Shown here: positions 41,898 to 60,464 of the stretch, piece after piece
Numbering within the stretch: position 1 is the stretch's first letter
How the letters are laid out: every line of letters begins with the position of its first letter
Source: Neocallimastix lanati (nom. inval.)
Lineage: Eukaryota > Neocallimastigomycota > Neocallimastigomycetes > Neocallimastigales > Neocallimastigaceae
Length of the DNA: 64,000 nt
Reading direction: 5' to 3'
Assembly (NCBI GenBank): GCA_016946835.1
Contig: JACVTC010000032.1
Coordinates: 1,213,501-1,277,500, forward strand
The notes under the pieces: generated by a model
What the model was told of the DNA's origin: nothing
Databases searched by the model: none
Seen by the model: only the letters and a program-made list of their open reading frames with translations
Position numbers and translations under genes: made by a program

Positions 41898-44532
41898 TTG
41901 TATTTATGTTAATGAAAATTTAATATTATTTTTAATATATTTTTAATAATGTATAAATAATATATATATAATTTATATATATATTTATATATTATGATTT
42001 ATTCCTTTTTTTTTTTTTTTTTTTTTTTTATTTTATTTTTATTCAATTTTATTGATATTTTATACTTACACGAGCATAAGAACTTTTTGAAAGTTGATCA
42101 TCTAATAAAGATTTTTGATGCAATTTTAAATCATATTCTTTTTTAATTTGCTTGTATATTTGAAGTTTTCTTTGATAATTATCAAATTCTTTTCTCATAG
42201 TTTGTTCTTTATTTTGTATTTCCATTAATTGAACTTGAAGTTCTTTCATATCCTGAACTTTATTTAATATACCTGCCGATGATGGCTTAGCCCCACCAGA
42301 TAAAGTACCAGATGGATCATAAATATCACCTGCAAGAGTTACACATCTTGATTTAACATTTGTTTTATTACTGTATGATAAATCTTTAGCAACAGTTGGA
42401 TCTATTGAATTTGAATTTATATTTTATTTAATTCATTAATGTTCTTTTTTTTTTTTTTTTTTTTTTTGAAAATAATTAAATAATATAGTCAAAAAAATAT
42501 ATAAAAATTTTTAATATTTACCACTACAAATAAAAGTACTACCAAAAACTAATCTCATAGCAGCTTCAACTTCTTCATCATATCCAATAAGTGAAAGAGC
42601 AATATTAACTTTATTATGCCATATACTTTTAGCTGTATCAATTTTCTAACATATTGATAGTTTTAATTTATTAATTAATTTATAAAAATTCAATATATAT
42701 AAATACTAATATTAAGTTATATTATACATATTTATAACTTAAAATTAAAAATCATTTAAATAATATATATCTAATACATTTTGAGGAATAGTGTAAGCAT
42801 TAATTTTATTTAATGGTAAAATAGTAACTCTTCTTTTTAAACGACCATGTTCTAATAAATCAGCACCAACTACTTCATTTTCAACAACAACCTTTAATTA
42901 TTTTTTTTTTTTAAATTTTTAATAATTTAATAAAAAAAAAAAAAAAAATAATTAATTTTTAATTATATAGTTAATATATATATTTATATATTTTTTTACA
43001 TTATAAAGTCTACCACCAGCCGTAATTTCCAATGCTAATGACGTATCAATTTTATCTTTTGGAATAGTAATTAATTCAGCTACTAAACCTTTAATTTTTG
43101 ATTTATCAAATCCTGGATATGGATCAGTATAATCAAAATTTAATGAAACTAATTGAGAACTTAACCTATCAATTTTCTTTTATTGAAAATTTAAATAAAA
43201 AAAATTTTTTTTTATTATTAAATTAACAAGATTTATAATTTAATTAATTTATACTTTATATATATTAAAGTAATTTTATATTGGAAATATTTAATAAAAT
43301 TCCATTAAATAAATTTAATGATTACATCTTTAATATCATATATATCACTTTTCATATCTTCTAATTGTTCAATATATTTATGTTCTTGATTTGGGTCAAT
43401 ATCAAAACTTTCTACCTTTTCCTTTAAAATAATGATTATATGTAACATGAACATTATATAATTTTTTTTTTTTTTTTTTTTTAAAAAAAATAATAAAATA
43501 TATATATATAGTTACACAAATAATTTTAATTATATATTATTAATACTATATTATTTTGATATAAAACTATAATTACTTTAAATTTATTTATTTCTTTTTC
43601 AATTATTTCCTTTTCCTTTAATAAATTTTTATTTTCTCTTTCTGCCATATTAGCTTTTGGTTTCCATTCTTTTAAATCTTCTTTAAGATGACTTATTTTA
43701 ATTCTTGCTTGTTCATTTTCTGTTGATGCAATTGTAATTTGTTTTTTTGATTCTATTATTTATTTACACAATATATATAAATTAAAATATAATTTTGTAT
43801 TATTTCATTATTAATTTTATTTTATTCTTAAACTATTATAATTTTATGAATATACATAATATATACCTGTAAGTTGTTCCATATAACCATTTTCATGACC
43901 CTCTTTTGCTGCCATACCAGTAGTTAGAGTTTGTAACAATTCTTCTAATTTTTGAGTTTTTTTAACTTCCTCTTTATGATTTAATTTTATTTGTTCCAAT
44001 TTTTTATTTTCATTATCGAATTCTTCTTTCTTTTTTGAAATAGCTTCTTCAACCTAGTATAGAATTTTTTTAAAAGTTTAAAAAAATATAAAAGTTAAAA
44101 TTATCATTCATAAATATATATATTAATTAATATTATAATTTTTTCTGTTTAATTTTTTTTTTTTTGTTTTTGTTTTTGTTTTGTTTTTGTTTTTTATGTT
44201 TTGTTTTGTTTTCTTTCTTTTTTTTTTTTTTTTTTTTTTTTTTTGTTTTTTTTTTTTTTTTTTTTTGTTTTTGTTTTTGTTTTTGTTTTCTCTCTTACAT
44301 CATGAATATTAGAATCAAGAGATTCAAGAGATTTTGCTTCTTCCTTCATACTATCAATTTTTAAATTTTTTTGAGTTTTAATTTTGACTAATTTTCTAGA
44401 AATCTCCTTAACAGTTTCATCCAATTCTTGGAAATGACCTCCTGTTTTTAATTCCTGAATTATTAATAAAAATAAAATTTTTATAAATATATTATATATA
44501 TACAAATATATTATTTATATACAAATTATTCA

Positions 44533-44576
<44 letters not shown>

Positions 44577-46015
44577 GTTAATTAATAAATAATACATTTT
44601 ATATTTTAAATTATTAATATGTTATTATTTTTATTTAATAACCTTATAATATTATATATTTTAATTTTAATTTTACCTTTTCTCTTTCTAAAGTAATTTC
44701 ATTTATTTCTTTTTCCATTACCTTCTTTTGTTCTTCAAATTCATTATATTTATTATTTAATTCTTCTAAAACTTTTTGTTTTAATTGAAGGTCTTGATCT
44801 GAACGATCCAATCTTTCCTTTAGATTAATAAAAAAAAAAAAAAAAAAAATTATATCATATAAAAATTTATTATTATTACTATTTATTTACTAAATTCTTG
44901 TTTTCAACATTTGATAATAGCTTTATAAGTGGCCATGATATATATTTTAGATATTTTATAAATTCAAATTATAACTTACTTGGTTAATTTGAAAATCATA
45001 TGCAATAATTAATCTTTGTAAATAATCTAATTCCGTTTCAATTTTTTGATATTCAATAAATTCTTTTTTTTGGTTTCTTAATTTATCAAGCTTGGGGAAA
45101 ATTTCTTCATTTAAAATCTTTTTTTTTTTTTTTTTTTTTTTTTTTTGGAAGAAAAAATTAAAAAAAAAAAAAAAAAAAAAATATTATAATTATATAAGTA
45201 AGGTTAATATACATTAATATATAAATTTAAAGATTTTAAATAATAAATTGTTATTACTGTTATTTATTGTTATTATTATTTTAATTTTTACAATTAAATT
45301 TTTAATTTAATATAAATAATTTTAAAAATTTACAGATGAAATTTCTTCTAATTTTTTATCTTTTTTCGCCATAGTTTCTCTAGCTTTTTTCTTTTTTTCT
45401 TCAAACATACGTGTGCCTGCTGCTTCTTCAATCATTGCTAAAATTTCTGGAGGTTTCATATTTAATACTTGTGTAATTTTACCTTGCATAATTAAGAAAT
45501 GTGGGTTGTTAACATTAAGTTGAACAGATTGAAAAAGATTAGCTACATTTTGTTGTTGAGCATTATGACCATTAATTAAATATTTATTTCGTCCTCCAAT
45601 AATAATCTTTTATAAAGATAATGAAAATAATAAAATATAAATATTTAGGATTACTTATGCAAAAAATTAAAAAAATTCCAATAGATTTAAATTTATTATT
45701 ATTTTTAAATTATTTATTTCTTATTACTTGACGAGTAATTGATATAGTTTTACATTCTTCATAACCAAGTGGACTTTTTGCTCTATCTTCATTATTGAAA
45801 ACAATAGTTACTGAAGCTTTTGTAATACCTGCTTGACCTCTTTTATATACTAAATCCTGTAAACTATTTGCTCTTACCTAAAAAAAAAAAAAAAAAAAAA
45901 TTATATTATTTGGATTTCACAATTTAATAATTATTTTATCAATTATTTAATGTATAATCAATTTTTAATTTTAATGCTGTTTATTAAAATTAATATTATT
46001 CAAATTTTATATCTA

Positions 46016-46059
<44 letters not shown>

Positions 46060-46428
46060 TCAATTACATGACTTAAATTGGTAATACCAAGTAAGAAACA
46101 GATAGCATCTAAAATATTTGATTTTCCTGAACCATTTAATCCAGTAATAGCATTGAATTGTGGATCCCAACCAGTAATGACTGTTCTTGAGGCATAAGAT
46201 TTAAAGCCTTCAATAATTAATTCTTTATTATTTTTTTTAATTATATTTAATTTATAAGATAATTTTAGTATTATGAATGAAATTAATAAAAAAAAAGTGT
46301 TAAGTAAAAATTTTAATGGATTATCATTCTTATTTATTAATCAAGATTTTTTTATTATTATTATAAATAAAAATGTTTAATATGAATTATTTATATAGTT
46401 AATTAAATAATGTACCTTGAATTCTCAT
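39216..46428 (-). CDS. SMC2: condensin subunit SMC2, about 23 exons
   Basis: SMC2 is an ATPase of the condensin complex, which compacts chromosomes in mitosis. Exon 1 (46428-46416, MRIQ) joins exon 2 (46222-46068) to read [20 protein letters not shown] and the Walker A motif GLNGSGKSN. Exon 3 has [17 protein letters not shown] and exon 4 the SMC2-typical NKYLINGH and [12 protein letters not shown]. Further exons (approximate): 45117-44985, 44820-44677, 44455-44300, 44054-43867, 43757-43580, 43422-43330, 43181-43002, 42893-42776, 42645-42520, 42405-42071, 41863-41697, 41606-41512, 41380-41265, 41071-40830, 40515-40375, 40256-40115. Exons 6-10 and 15-20 are coiled coil. The hinge lies in exons 11-14 ([34 protein letters not shown]). 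Exons 39986-39834 and 39697-39460 carry the ABC signature LTELSGGQR and Walker [14 protein letters not shown]. The last exon, 39287-39216, ends LREKN. The full set of ATPase motifs is present, so the gene looks intact. Several introns contain long A or T runs. Confidence 0.93.
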
Positions 46429-47361
46429 TGATAATAATATTAATTAATTTTTACTAAAGAAATAACATAATTTATATTAAAAAATAATGATAATAATTTG
46501 ATTCAAAAACTATATTTTTTAAAAAAAAAAAAAAAAATCTTAAAAAAAACTTTTAAAAGCTTCTACTTTAAATATATATATGAATATAATGAAATGAAAA
46601 ACGAAAAGTTTAATTTTTATTATTTGAAAATTAATATATGGCATATTAAAATAATAATATATTTATCTTATATATTATCATTTTAATTAAATACAATTTA
46701 ATTAATTTAATAAATAGATTTAAGAAATGAAATGAATAAGAAATTTTACTACAAATTAATAAAAAAGAAAAAAAAAAAAAAAAAACTATTAAATAACTGG
46801 ATAAATAATTTATTATTAATTATTATAAATTTTTAAACAGTTTTTAATACTATTTTTAATATATAATAATTATGATTTTTCTCTACTAAGTAAAATATTT
46901 GATATTATAAAATATTATATAATATAAACTTTTTTCTATTATTTTATTATAAAAATCATTTATATATATTATATTATTTATATATATATATATTTTTTTT
47001 AAAAAAAAATAAGAAAAAAGAAATTTGATTTTAAATTATATGTATGTATAAAATAAAAGATTAATGAAACATTACGTACAGATAAAAGAACAAATTCTCA
47101 AATAATAACAATATATTAATTTGAAAAAAAAAATAATAAAAAAAATAAAAAAAAATAAAAAAAAAAAAAAGAAAGAAAGAAATTTGATTTTAAATTATAT
47201 AAAATATAAAATGGTAATGAAAATTACCCAACAGATAAAAGAGCAAATTCTCAAATAAAAACAATATATATCAGTATTAAATTCATTAAATAGAGTAGAT
47301 GGTTTAGCCGGTTTTTTTTTTTTTTTTTTTTTTTTTTTTGATAATTATTATATATATATAT

Positions 47362-47410
<49 letters not shown>

Positions 47411-48249
47411 TAATGAATTTTAAATTTCAGTTATTTCATAAAAATGAATTTAAATTTATAATTTTACTAGAATATCATACAAAAAAAAATTTAAAAAAAA
47501 GAAAAAAAATTCAAAATTTAAATTAAAATTAAAATTATATAATAATAATAATAATATATGAATTAACTCTGGGATGCTATTTCTGTTCATGTTTTTGCTT
47601 TTAGAAATACGTTTAATGATATCGTTAGTTCAGAATCTACTGGTCCATTTACAGAAGAAATAAGTTTATAAAATGTAGTTTATTATTTATTATATTCAAA
47701 TGAATATACAAAAAAAAAAAAAAAGATAATAGAAATAAATTATTTTAATTATATATAATATTATTTTAGTATTTTAAATGTGTTGACATTTGTTAATTAG
47801 TTGTTTCTTCTGTGTTAAAATTTGCTTATACAATAATTTAACATTAAAAAATTACAACTGAAATATATATCAATTAATCTATATTATTATTTCAACGCAT
47901 TAATATATATATATAAATATATATGTTATTAAAATTTTACTAATAACTGTAATATATTCTATTAATTTTTATTTATTTGATATTTATACATTTTAATTTT
48001 TTATATTTTTCTTTTAAAAATAAAAATAAAAAATATAATAATTCTATTTAATACTATATTAAAATTTATTATGATACATATAAGTTTTTAAAAATAAAAT
48101 TATAAAATAATGTGTAATAATTTATAAGAATAATAAAATTTTTAATTTTGAGTAGTAAATTAAATAATGTTTATGTATAAATGATAAAAAATGAACTATA
48201 AATATTTTTAAAATATATAAATAAGAAAAATTATATATTTATAAAATAA
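46429..48249. other. gene-free region with diverged direct repeats
   Basis: Contains two diverged copies of a roughly 100-bp sequence (about 47016-47110 and 47173-47265, both with AATTTGATTTTAAATTATAT and ACAGATAAAAGA(A/G)CAAATTC), a T run at 47312-47338 and an A run at 47367-47408. A short coding-like stretch at 47572-47671 is listed separately. A 62-codon frame at 46498-46686 has no protein-like features. Confidence 0.55.
47572..47671 (+). other. coding-like fragment, possible orphan exon
   Basis: One frame reads WDAISVHVFAFRNTFNDIV followed by SSESTGPFTEEISL and TAA. Its composition (D, E, S, T, G, P) is unlike the flanking AT-rich DNA. It could be a terminal exon or a gene fragment. An internal CTTTTAG could act as an acceptor. 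No relative recognised and no upstream exon found. Confidence 0.25.
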
Positions 48250-48662
48250 TTAAAAGAATAATTTATAGAATAAAATAACATGAAGTGTTAAAACTATTAA
48301 ATTAGAAAATTGAAGTTTAGAAGCGGCAGACGGAAGATCTTTAATATTATACTGAGCCTTATTATCACAAAAATCGGTTTCATCTGTAAAGTAAGATTCA
48401 GGAATAACTCCAGTAAGATAGTTATTTTCAACACAGCTGTGATAATATAGTAAAAATTTTTTAAAAAATTTTATTAATAAAATTTAATAGATTAAAGTAA
48501 ATTATTAAATAAACTTAATTACAGGATTATTTATATGATTGATTAGTTTAACTTACAAATATTCAAGGTTTAAATAATCATATTGATAACCTTCTGGAAG
48601 ATCTCCATAAAATCGATTATTACCAAGATTTCTATTTTTATTTTTTCATTAAAACATTAATC

Positions 48663-48704
<42 letters not shown>

Positions 48705-50340
48705 TTTTTAATATTATTAACTATTTAATTAATTTTTTTTTTTTTGCTATTTATTAATTTTTTTTTTTTACTTACATATTAATAATATTAAGATTTTCTC
48801 CAACTTGTTTTGGAATGTTTCCTCTTAACTTATTGGTATTTAAATTACTATTGAGATTTTATTAAAATGATAAAATATTAATTATATCTATAATTAAACA
48901 ACAATAATATAATAATTATAATTTTAAATTCTTACATCTCTTCAATTTTAGATAACTTCTTAAAATCATTTGGAATATTACCAGTAATTTCATTATTATT
49001 CATAATACTATTATTTTTTAAAATCATTTTATAAAAATATATATATTATAAATATATACATAGATTTAATAAATCATTTTTAATATTTAAAAAATTATGA
49101 AAAAAAAAAATTTTTTTTTAATATATTTACGCTGATTTAAGTTCGTTTAAATCAACAAAAGACTTTGGTATATCCCCATGGAATTTATTTTTTGAAATAT
49201 CACTTTAAAATGTTATAAAGAAATAATAATAGTGATATTTAGTTATTTATTAATATATATATATATAATAAAAATAATTACTGAATTATTTTATATTATT
49301 AAATTAAGACAAAAAAATTTTTTTTTCATACAGTTTAATTAAGCTTTTCATTTTTCCTATCTTTGATGGTAATTCACTATTAATTTGATTATTTTGCAAA
49401 TATCTTTTGTAATACATAAATATTATAAAAATTTTTATTGATTATAAAGATATAAATATTATAATAAATATATAAATTAATATAATTCTACACCTGTTAA
49501 AATATTAAATAATTATTTTTACTCACAAATATTCTAATTTGCTTAAATTTGAAATATCATCAGGTAAACTTGTAAAAGCATTGTCACTTAAATCGCTTTT
49601 ATGTATATTATGTATATTATTATTTATTTATTTAATATCATGAAATCAATATCATTAAAAATATATTTTAATAAAAATATTTATAAAAAATGGTATTCAT
49701 AATAATTACTTCAAAAATAAATTTATTTATTTATATATAAAATAATAATTAATATTTACAGATATTTAAGTTCATTTAATTTACCAATAGAGTCTGGGAT
49801 TTTTCCACTTAAATTATTTTTATTTAAACAACTATATTAAATATTCAATTTTAAATATTTTAATTATAAAATGTTTTATTAATGTAATAAATATATAATA
49901 AATTATTAAAATATTTTTAAAGTATTTTTTAATATAAATTATAAAAGATGCCTTACAGATATTGTAAAGACGAAAAATCACCAATAAAATCTGGTAATTC
50001 ACCACTTATAGTTTTATCTTCTAAATACCTTCATATTGAAAGGGTAATAATATATATTTAGTCATCCACAATAAAAATAAATTTTTTATTAAATTATTTC
50101 ACTTTATTTAAATTCTATCTTTTTTTTTTTATTATTTTTTATTACATACAAATCTGTTATTTCGTTTTTCGAATTACAGAAAATAACTTCTGAACTTGCA
50201 CAACAACCATCACTTGTATCCCAATTAACTTCAACATTCCAATTTCTTAACATTTCAGCTAATCTATCACAGTCACTTTTTCCGTAACTCTTAGTTACCA
50301 AAAGAAATACAAATGATATACTAAATATTAAAGTATTCAT
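48250..50340 (-). CDS. secreted leucine-rich-repeat protein, probable GPI anchor, ten exons
   Basis: Exon 1 (50340-50150) has a signal peptide (MNTLIFSISFVFLLVTKSYG) and a Cys-containing LRR cap (DCDRLAEMLRNW, DGCCASSEVIFCNS). It is followed by 72-nt exons, each coding one 24-residue repeat of the form LxLxxNxxxGxIPxxIGxLxxLxYL: 50028-49957 (ISGELPDFIGDFSSLQYL), then near 49830, 49600, 49405, 49203, 49005, 48848 and 48632, giving nine repeats with the last exon (about 48436-48250). All introns checked fall at the same place in the repeat with the same codon phase. The last exon ends in a Cys cap (TDETDFCDNKAQY) and a hydrophobic tail (LIVLTLHVILFYKLFF) as expected for GPI attachment. This is the plant-type LRR consensus (GxIP). 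A surface binding or adhesion role is inferred. Confidence 0.83.
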
Positions 50341-54805
<4,465 letters not shown>

Positions 54806-55158
54806 ATGATAAAAAAGTTGTCTATATTATTAAGTGTATTAAGCTTATTTAAAAGTACTTTTGGTTACTCCTGTAATCCAAATACTTGTAAACCACCAAC
54901 TTGTACTTGTGCATCTCAGTCACCACCAGGAGGTATTGACCCAAAAGATGCTCCACAATTTGTTATTTTATCTTATGATGATGCTGTCAATGATAGTACT
55001 TTTTCAATTCTTAAAGATATGTACAAAGGTTTAGCTCATAGTAATGGTTGTCCAGTTGTTGCTACTCACTTTGTTCAAAATCTATATACTAATTATCATC
55101 AAGTTCAACAATTATATGCTCAAGGAGATGAAGTAAGCTTTCTCTGCTTTCTCTCTCT

Positions 55159-55192
<34 letters not shown>

Positions 55193-55230
55193 TGATTATT
55201 CTGTATGAATATATTATAATAAAATTAAAT

Positions 55231-55267
<37 letters not shown>

Positions 55268-56096
55268 ATTATTAAATATATCAATAAACATAATTATATA
55301 AAAAATTAAAAAATATATATATAATAGATTGCACTTCACACTTTTGGACATACTGCTTTGGCTTCACAACATGAGATTAACAGTGGAAGAACTGTATTAA
55401 GTACATTTGCTGGTATACCACTTAGTGATATTAGAGGTTTCCGTGCACGTAAGTGATTTTTATTATAAATTAAATTTAATATATATATATTGTAAAATAA
55501 TAAAAATAAGTTTTTATATATAATGTATTTTAATTATTAAATTATTGTAATATATAATACATATTAAATATAAATTTATATATATATACTTTTTGTTATA
55601 TATAGCATTTTTAAATTATACAAATGATTTAATACAAAGTGTCCAAAATCTAGGTTTAGCTTATGATTCTAGTGCTCCAACTATACGTCAAGATGCTTCT
55701 TGGCCATATACCCTTGATAATGGTTTCTCTGATACTGATGTAGATTGTAATACTACTGGTACCTGTGGATCTATGACTAATCATAATGGTCTTTGGGAAA
55801 TTCCACTCTATTCATTCTTCTATAATGATGGTAAAATATAAATATGTTTTTAATTATTAAATAAATACATTTATTAATTTAAATTAATAATTTTTCTTAT
55901 TAAATAAAATATAATATACTATATTAATTAATATATATATAAATTATATATATATATTCCATATAATGATCATAATGATCCACAACAAATTTTATGGATT
56001 TAAATTTATACCAAATAATATAATAATATAAAATAATAATAATAATAATATCAATATTTAAATATTATCATACAACATTTTATCATTATACTGTTA

Positions 56097-56160
<64 letters not shown>

Positions 56161-56909
56161 CTTCAAAGCCACCAATTTCTATGGATCCACCTTATGATAA
56201 TGGTGATTTAATGACACTTTTAAAGGATAACTTTAATTATAGATACAATGGTAATCGTCAACCTTTAGCGATAGCAGTTCATGCTGTTCATTGTAATGAA
56301 CCTGAAGCTAAGGTAAAGCTTTTCCGTAATTTCATTAAGTGGTGTATTGGTCAGAAGGATGTTTATTTTATTACCTATTCTCAATTAATTGAATATATGA
56401 AAAATCCAGTGAAAGCATCAGATCTTGAAGGACATCCTGCCATTAGTTGTTCCAAATTTGGTACCTATAAGGTTAATAGTAATACAGAAATTTGTGATGG
56501 TATCGATAATAATGGTGATGGAAATATTGATGAAGGCGTTGTTGAAAGTTGTGGTATTGGAAATTCCTACTTCGCTACTTGTTTTGGTTGTCCAACATCA
56601 GAACCTTCCATTGATAATCCAACGCCATTACGTAATGGAGAACGTAAAACTATTCCCCAACAAGGTTGTGCTGAAGGAACCTGGGATCCGTTAACTAGTA
56701 ATTGTGTCAGTGTCAGTGGTTCCACCTATTTAGAATCCATTGCTCCAGAAAAGATTATAACCGAAGAAAATAATGATAATCCAGGTGTATCTGTTATTGA
56801 TACGAGCTCTGAATTAAAACCTTCAAGTGGTGCCCTTTCCTCCCATACCCCAACTTCTTTATTAACCATTTCTATAATCGCCATTTTAATTTATACTCTC
56901 CTTCATTAG
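54806..56909 (+). CDS. GPI-anchored polysaccharide (chitin) deacetylase-like CE4 protein, four exons
   Basis: Exons 54806-55132, 55328-55448, 55606-55830 and 56161-56909 join in frame to 473 residues. Signal peptide at residues 1-20, then a Cys-rich segment (NPNTCKPPTCTC). CE4 NodB-type motifs are visible: the Asp pair in SYDDA (58-59), the zinc His pair HTFGH (113-117), RAPFL (148-152) and AVHAVHC (about 264-269). Family knowledge: these metal-dependent enzymes remove acetyl groups from chitin or other polysaccharides. Residues 335-350, ICDGIDNNGDGNIDEG, resemble the metal-binding CDGxDNDCDGxxDEG repeat of bacterial MopE-like proteins, but with Gly for the second Cys. The C-terminus is Ser/Thr-rich and ends in a hydrophobic tail (LLTISIIAILIYTLLH), which suggests a GPI anchor. 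An acetylated wall polymer as substrate is inferred. Confidence 0.88.
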
Positions 56910-57061
56910 TTTCTTTTTTTTTTACACATAATATAAAGTTTTTTATTATTATTATTTATTATTAGATATGAAATATAATATAAAAGTATTTCTTTTATTT
57001 ATTTATTTTAATTATTTAATTTATTACTTTAAAATAGAAATTAAATAATTTAATATCTTCA

Positions 57062-57107
<46 letters not shown>

Positions 57108-57316
57108 ATTTATATATATTATTTATTTATATTTTATTTAAAATTGAATAAAAGGAGTAAAATAAAAATAATAAATATTAAAAAAATTCAAAAATTCAAT
57201 ATATATACAAATATATTTAATAATAAATTGAATAAAAAATATATATTTATATATTTGTTATTATGAATAATTTTTCTCTAATAAATTCTTAATCTTTTTA
57301 TTATTATTATTATTAT

Positions 57317-57360
<44 letters not shown>

Positions 57361-57361
57361 T

Positions 57362-57420
<59 letters not shown>

Positions 57421-58003
57421 TATATTTATTTATTATTAAAAAAAAAAAAAATAAAAATAAAAATAAAAATAAAAATAAATAGTATAACCATTAATATACA
57501 TAAGAAATTTTATCTATGTATAACAATTTATATAATAATTATAAAAATATTATCATTTTCATTCATTCTAATTTTATTTAATTTATTTATTTATTTATTT
57601 ATTATTATTTTTATTTTTTTTTTTTTTTTTTTTTTTTACTTCTATTTTTATAACTACAGTTAAACCTTTATATTTTTTCTATCACAATTTTTTTTTTTTT
57701 TTTTAATTTTTTTTTTTATTTTATTTTTATAACTACAGTTTTTTTTTTTTTTTTTTTTTAAATTTTATTTTAATTTATTTTTATTAACTACAGTTAAACC
57801 TTTTATATATATATATTTTTTTTCTATTCTAACTTTTCATTTCTTTTTTTTTTTTTTTTTTTTTTTATTTATTTTATTTTATTTTATTTTATTTTTAGTA
57901 GAATTATATTTAATATTAATATTTTTATTTATTATTACATTTTATCTTCTTTAATTTAATTTATGTTTATTTATTTATTTATTGTATATATATATATTTC
58001 TTC
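56910..58003. other. repeat-rich region between convergent genes
   Basis: An A run (57063-57105), an AGT tract (57318-57360), a TTTA tract (57361-57430) and several T-rich blocks that repeat TTTTATAACTACAGTTAAACC-like sequence three times (near 57648, 57727, 57782). No gene. Confidence 0.65.
57318..57430. repeat. adjoining AGT and TTTA microsatellites
   Basis: (AGT) about 14 units at 57318-57360, running directly into (TTTA)n at 57361-57430. Confidence 0.92.
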
Positions 58004-60431
58004 TTAATGAGTGACAATGATACCATCTTCAAAACCAACATATTCTAATATTTGATCCAATTTATCTTTATATTCTAAATGTCCACTAACTATAGAGGTT
58101 AAATCAATATTTTCTACTCCTTCTACATTCACTTTTTGAAGTCCAGCAATATGATTACATATGTTACTAGCACGGAAAAGAAAACTCAATACCCAATCTG
58201 TTTGACAATAACCATTGATGACACGACCAGCGGTCATGGCACGTAATTTTGACCATTCAATGGAATTAGATTCAACAGGGGCTCCAAATAAATAAATAGA
58301 ATCCACAATAGAATGACATAAGAATTTAGCTTTTTCTAAATCTTCATCGTTCATATTTTCTTCTTCATTTCCTTCATTCTTATTAGCTTCTGATTCCCGA
58401 TTACGTTTGGAACGATACCATGAAAAGATGGAATCATCTTGTTTCTTCATATTTATTTCAAAGGAATAATTCCAAAGTTCTAAAAGGCAATAATAAATAA
58501 CTCTGGCTCCTAAAGAATAACCAACTAAAGTTACCGGTCTTTTTCCATGAACATACTTCAATAATACTTCACGAGCTAATACCTTACCAGCCTTTTCAGC
58601 TTTATCTAAACCAGAGGTCCATGGATTATCAATCATTGTACCCATTTGAACCATAGCTACAGGCCAAATTAAACCAGAAACAACACCACCTAAAATTGTC
58701 TGTCTCAAAAGTTGCTTAACGGTAAAAGTAATGGAACCACTAACAATCATACTTTCCATGGCCTGCCCTAAATTAATCAAAATTTTACTATCAAATTTTA
58801 ATACATATATATTACTGGACATAGTGTTACGATGACCTATTAAATTTTCCCATGGTTTATAGATATCTTCAATATCCTTCAACCAACCAGAGATACAAAT
58901 GATGACATGAAGTTTACTTGGTGAACTATGAGGATCTTCTGCTATACTTAAATTTTCTGGTGTATTAACACAAGTCGATTCTGAATCAGATAAATGGTTA
59001 ATATCGATATTTGAATTATTACTATAAACTGAACTTTGCGAAAAGGAACGCGTTGAACTACGTGACAATGATATAGAATTTTTATGATGTTCATTGACTT
59101 CAGAGGTTTCACCATTTCTATTATCACTTCCAGTTCCAATATTTTCTTTACTTTTCTTTTTATCTTCTTCTTTCTTCTTCTTTTCTAAAAATTTATTAAT
59201 TTCTTGGTCTGTTCCTCGATAAGGTAATTCAATAAATTGAAATTCTTTGAGACCACTGAAAACTTTATGGAAATTATAAGCTGTAAGTCCACCACCAGTA
59301 AGACCAAATAAGGCACCAAAGATAGCAACCCCTGAAGTGGTTGTAAGGAAAGTACCAACTCCTGCCATCACTCCTGTAGTGGTAATTCCCAAAAGGGTAC
59401 CTAATGTACCCAAACCAGCACCCAAAGTACCTAAACCAGCTCCTACAATAGGAGCGGCCAAACCACCAGTAACACCAATAATAATACCACTACCAACTGT
59501 GGCTAAACCCCACATCATCCATTTATTTTTAGCACTACTTTTTTCATTCTTTATATAGGTACTTCCTTCTCCTTCATTTTCTTTCTTCTTCTTTTTTTGT
59601 TCATCTAATGCCTTTTGATATTCTTCCCAAAGTAAACAACTTACACGATTTTCAACTTCAGGCATTATTGAAGAAAATTCAGCATCAATATTCTCCTGAA
59701 CATCATAAATATAATCATCACTAGCCTGCTGAATAATTTGCATTTCTTCTTCGCGTCGAATTTCTTCGGATTTACCTTCTTTTTCATCTTCTTTACTTTT
59801 TTCTTCTAACTTTTGAGCTAATTCTAATTCAAATCGTTTTTGTGAAATTAACTGATATTCCGATAAAATATCTTTTAAAAATTGACGTAAAACTTGTCTT
59901 AAACGAGCATCGTAAACAAATAAATTACTTTGAGTTTTTTTATTTTTTAATTCAAATGTAGTGGTTTTGGTATATTCCATATTTTGGAAATAATAAAGTA
60001 ATATTTCAGTTAATCCGGCACATAAAATATTGTTAGCATTTCTTTTATGATTTTTTGTACGACTTTTAAGAATTAGGTCTTGTAATTCTTGATCTGAATA
60101 TCCATCATCTCCTTGCATAATTTTAGCTTGTTCTGTTTTTTTTTTTTTGTTTGTTTGTTTTTACATAATAATATATATAAAATAAATATTTATATTGTTG
60201 ATTTTTATTTTTATTATTATTATTATTATTATTAATTATGAATATCAGCGTATATTTTTTCAATATATATATGCATATTAAAAAGTGTATATAATATTTA
60301 AAAAATAAAAATATATATATTAATATAATTTATTTTTTTAAATATAGTTTAAAATATTAATTTTTATTAATAAATTAAAACATATTAAACATTATAAATA
60401 TAAATTTAACTATTTTATTTGTATTTATAAA

Positions 60432-60464
<33 letters not shown>

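Noticed and set aside
59337-59558. Plus-strand proline/valine-rich frame
   Set aside because: Antisense shadow of the Gly/Ala-rich membrane segment of the TMCO4-like gene.
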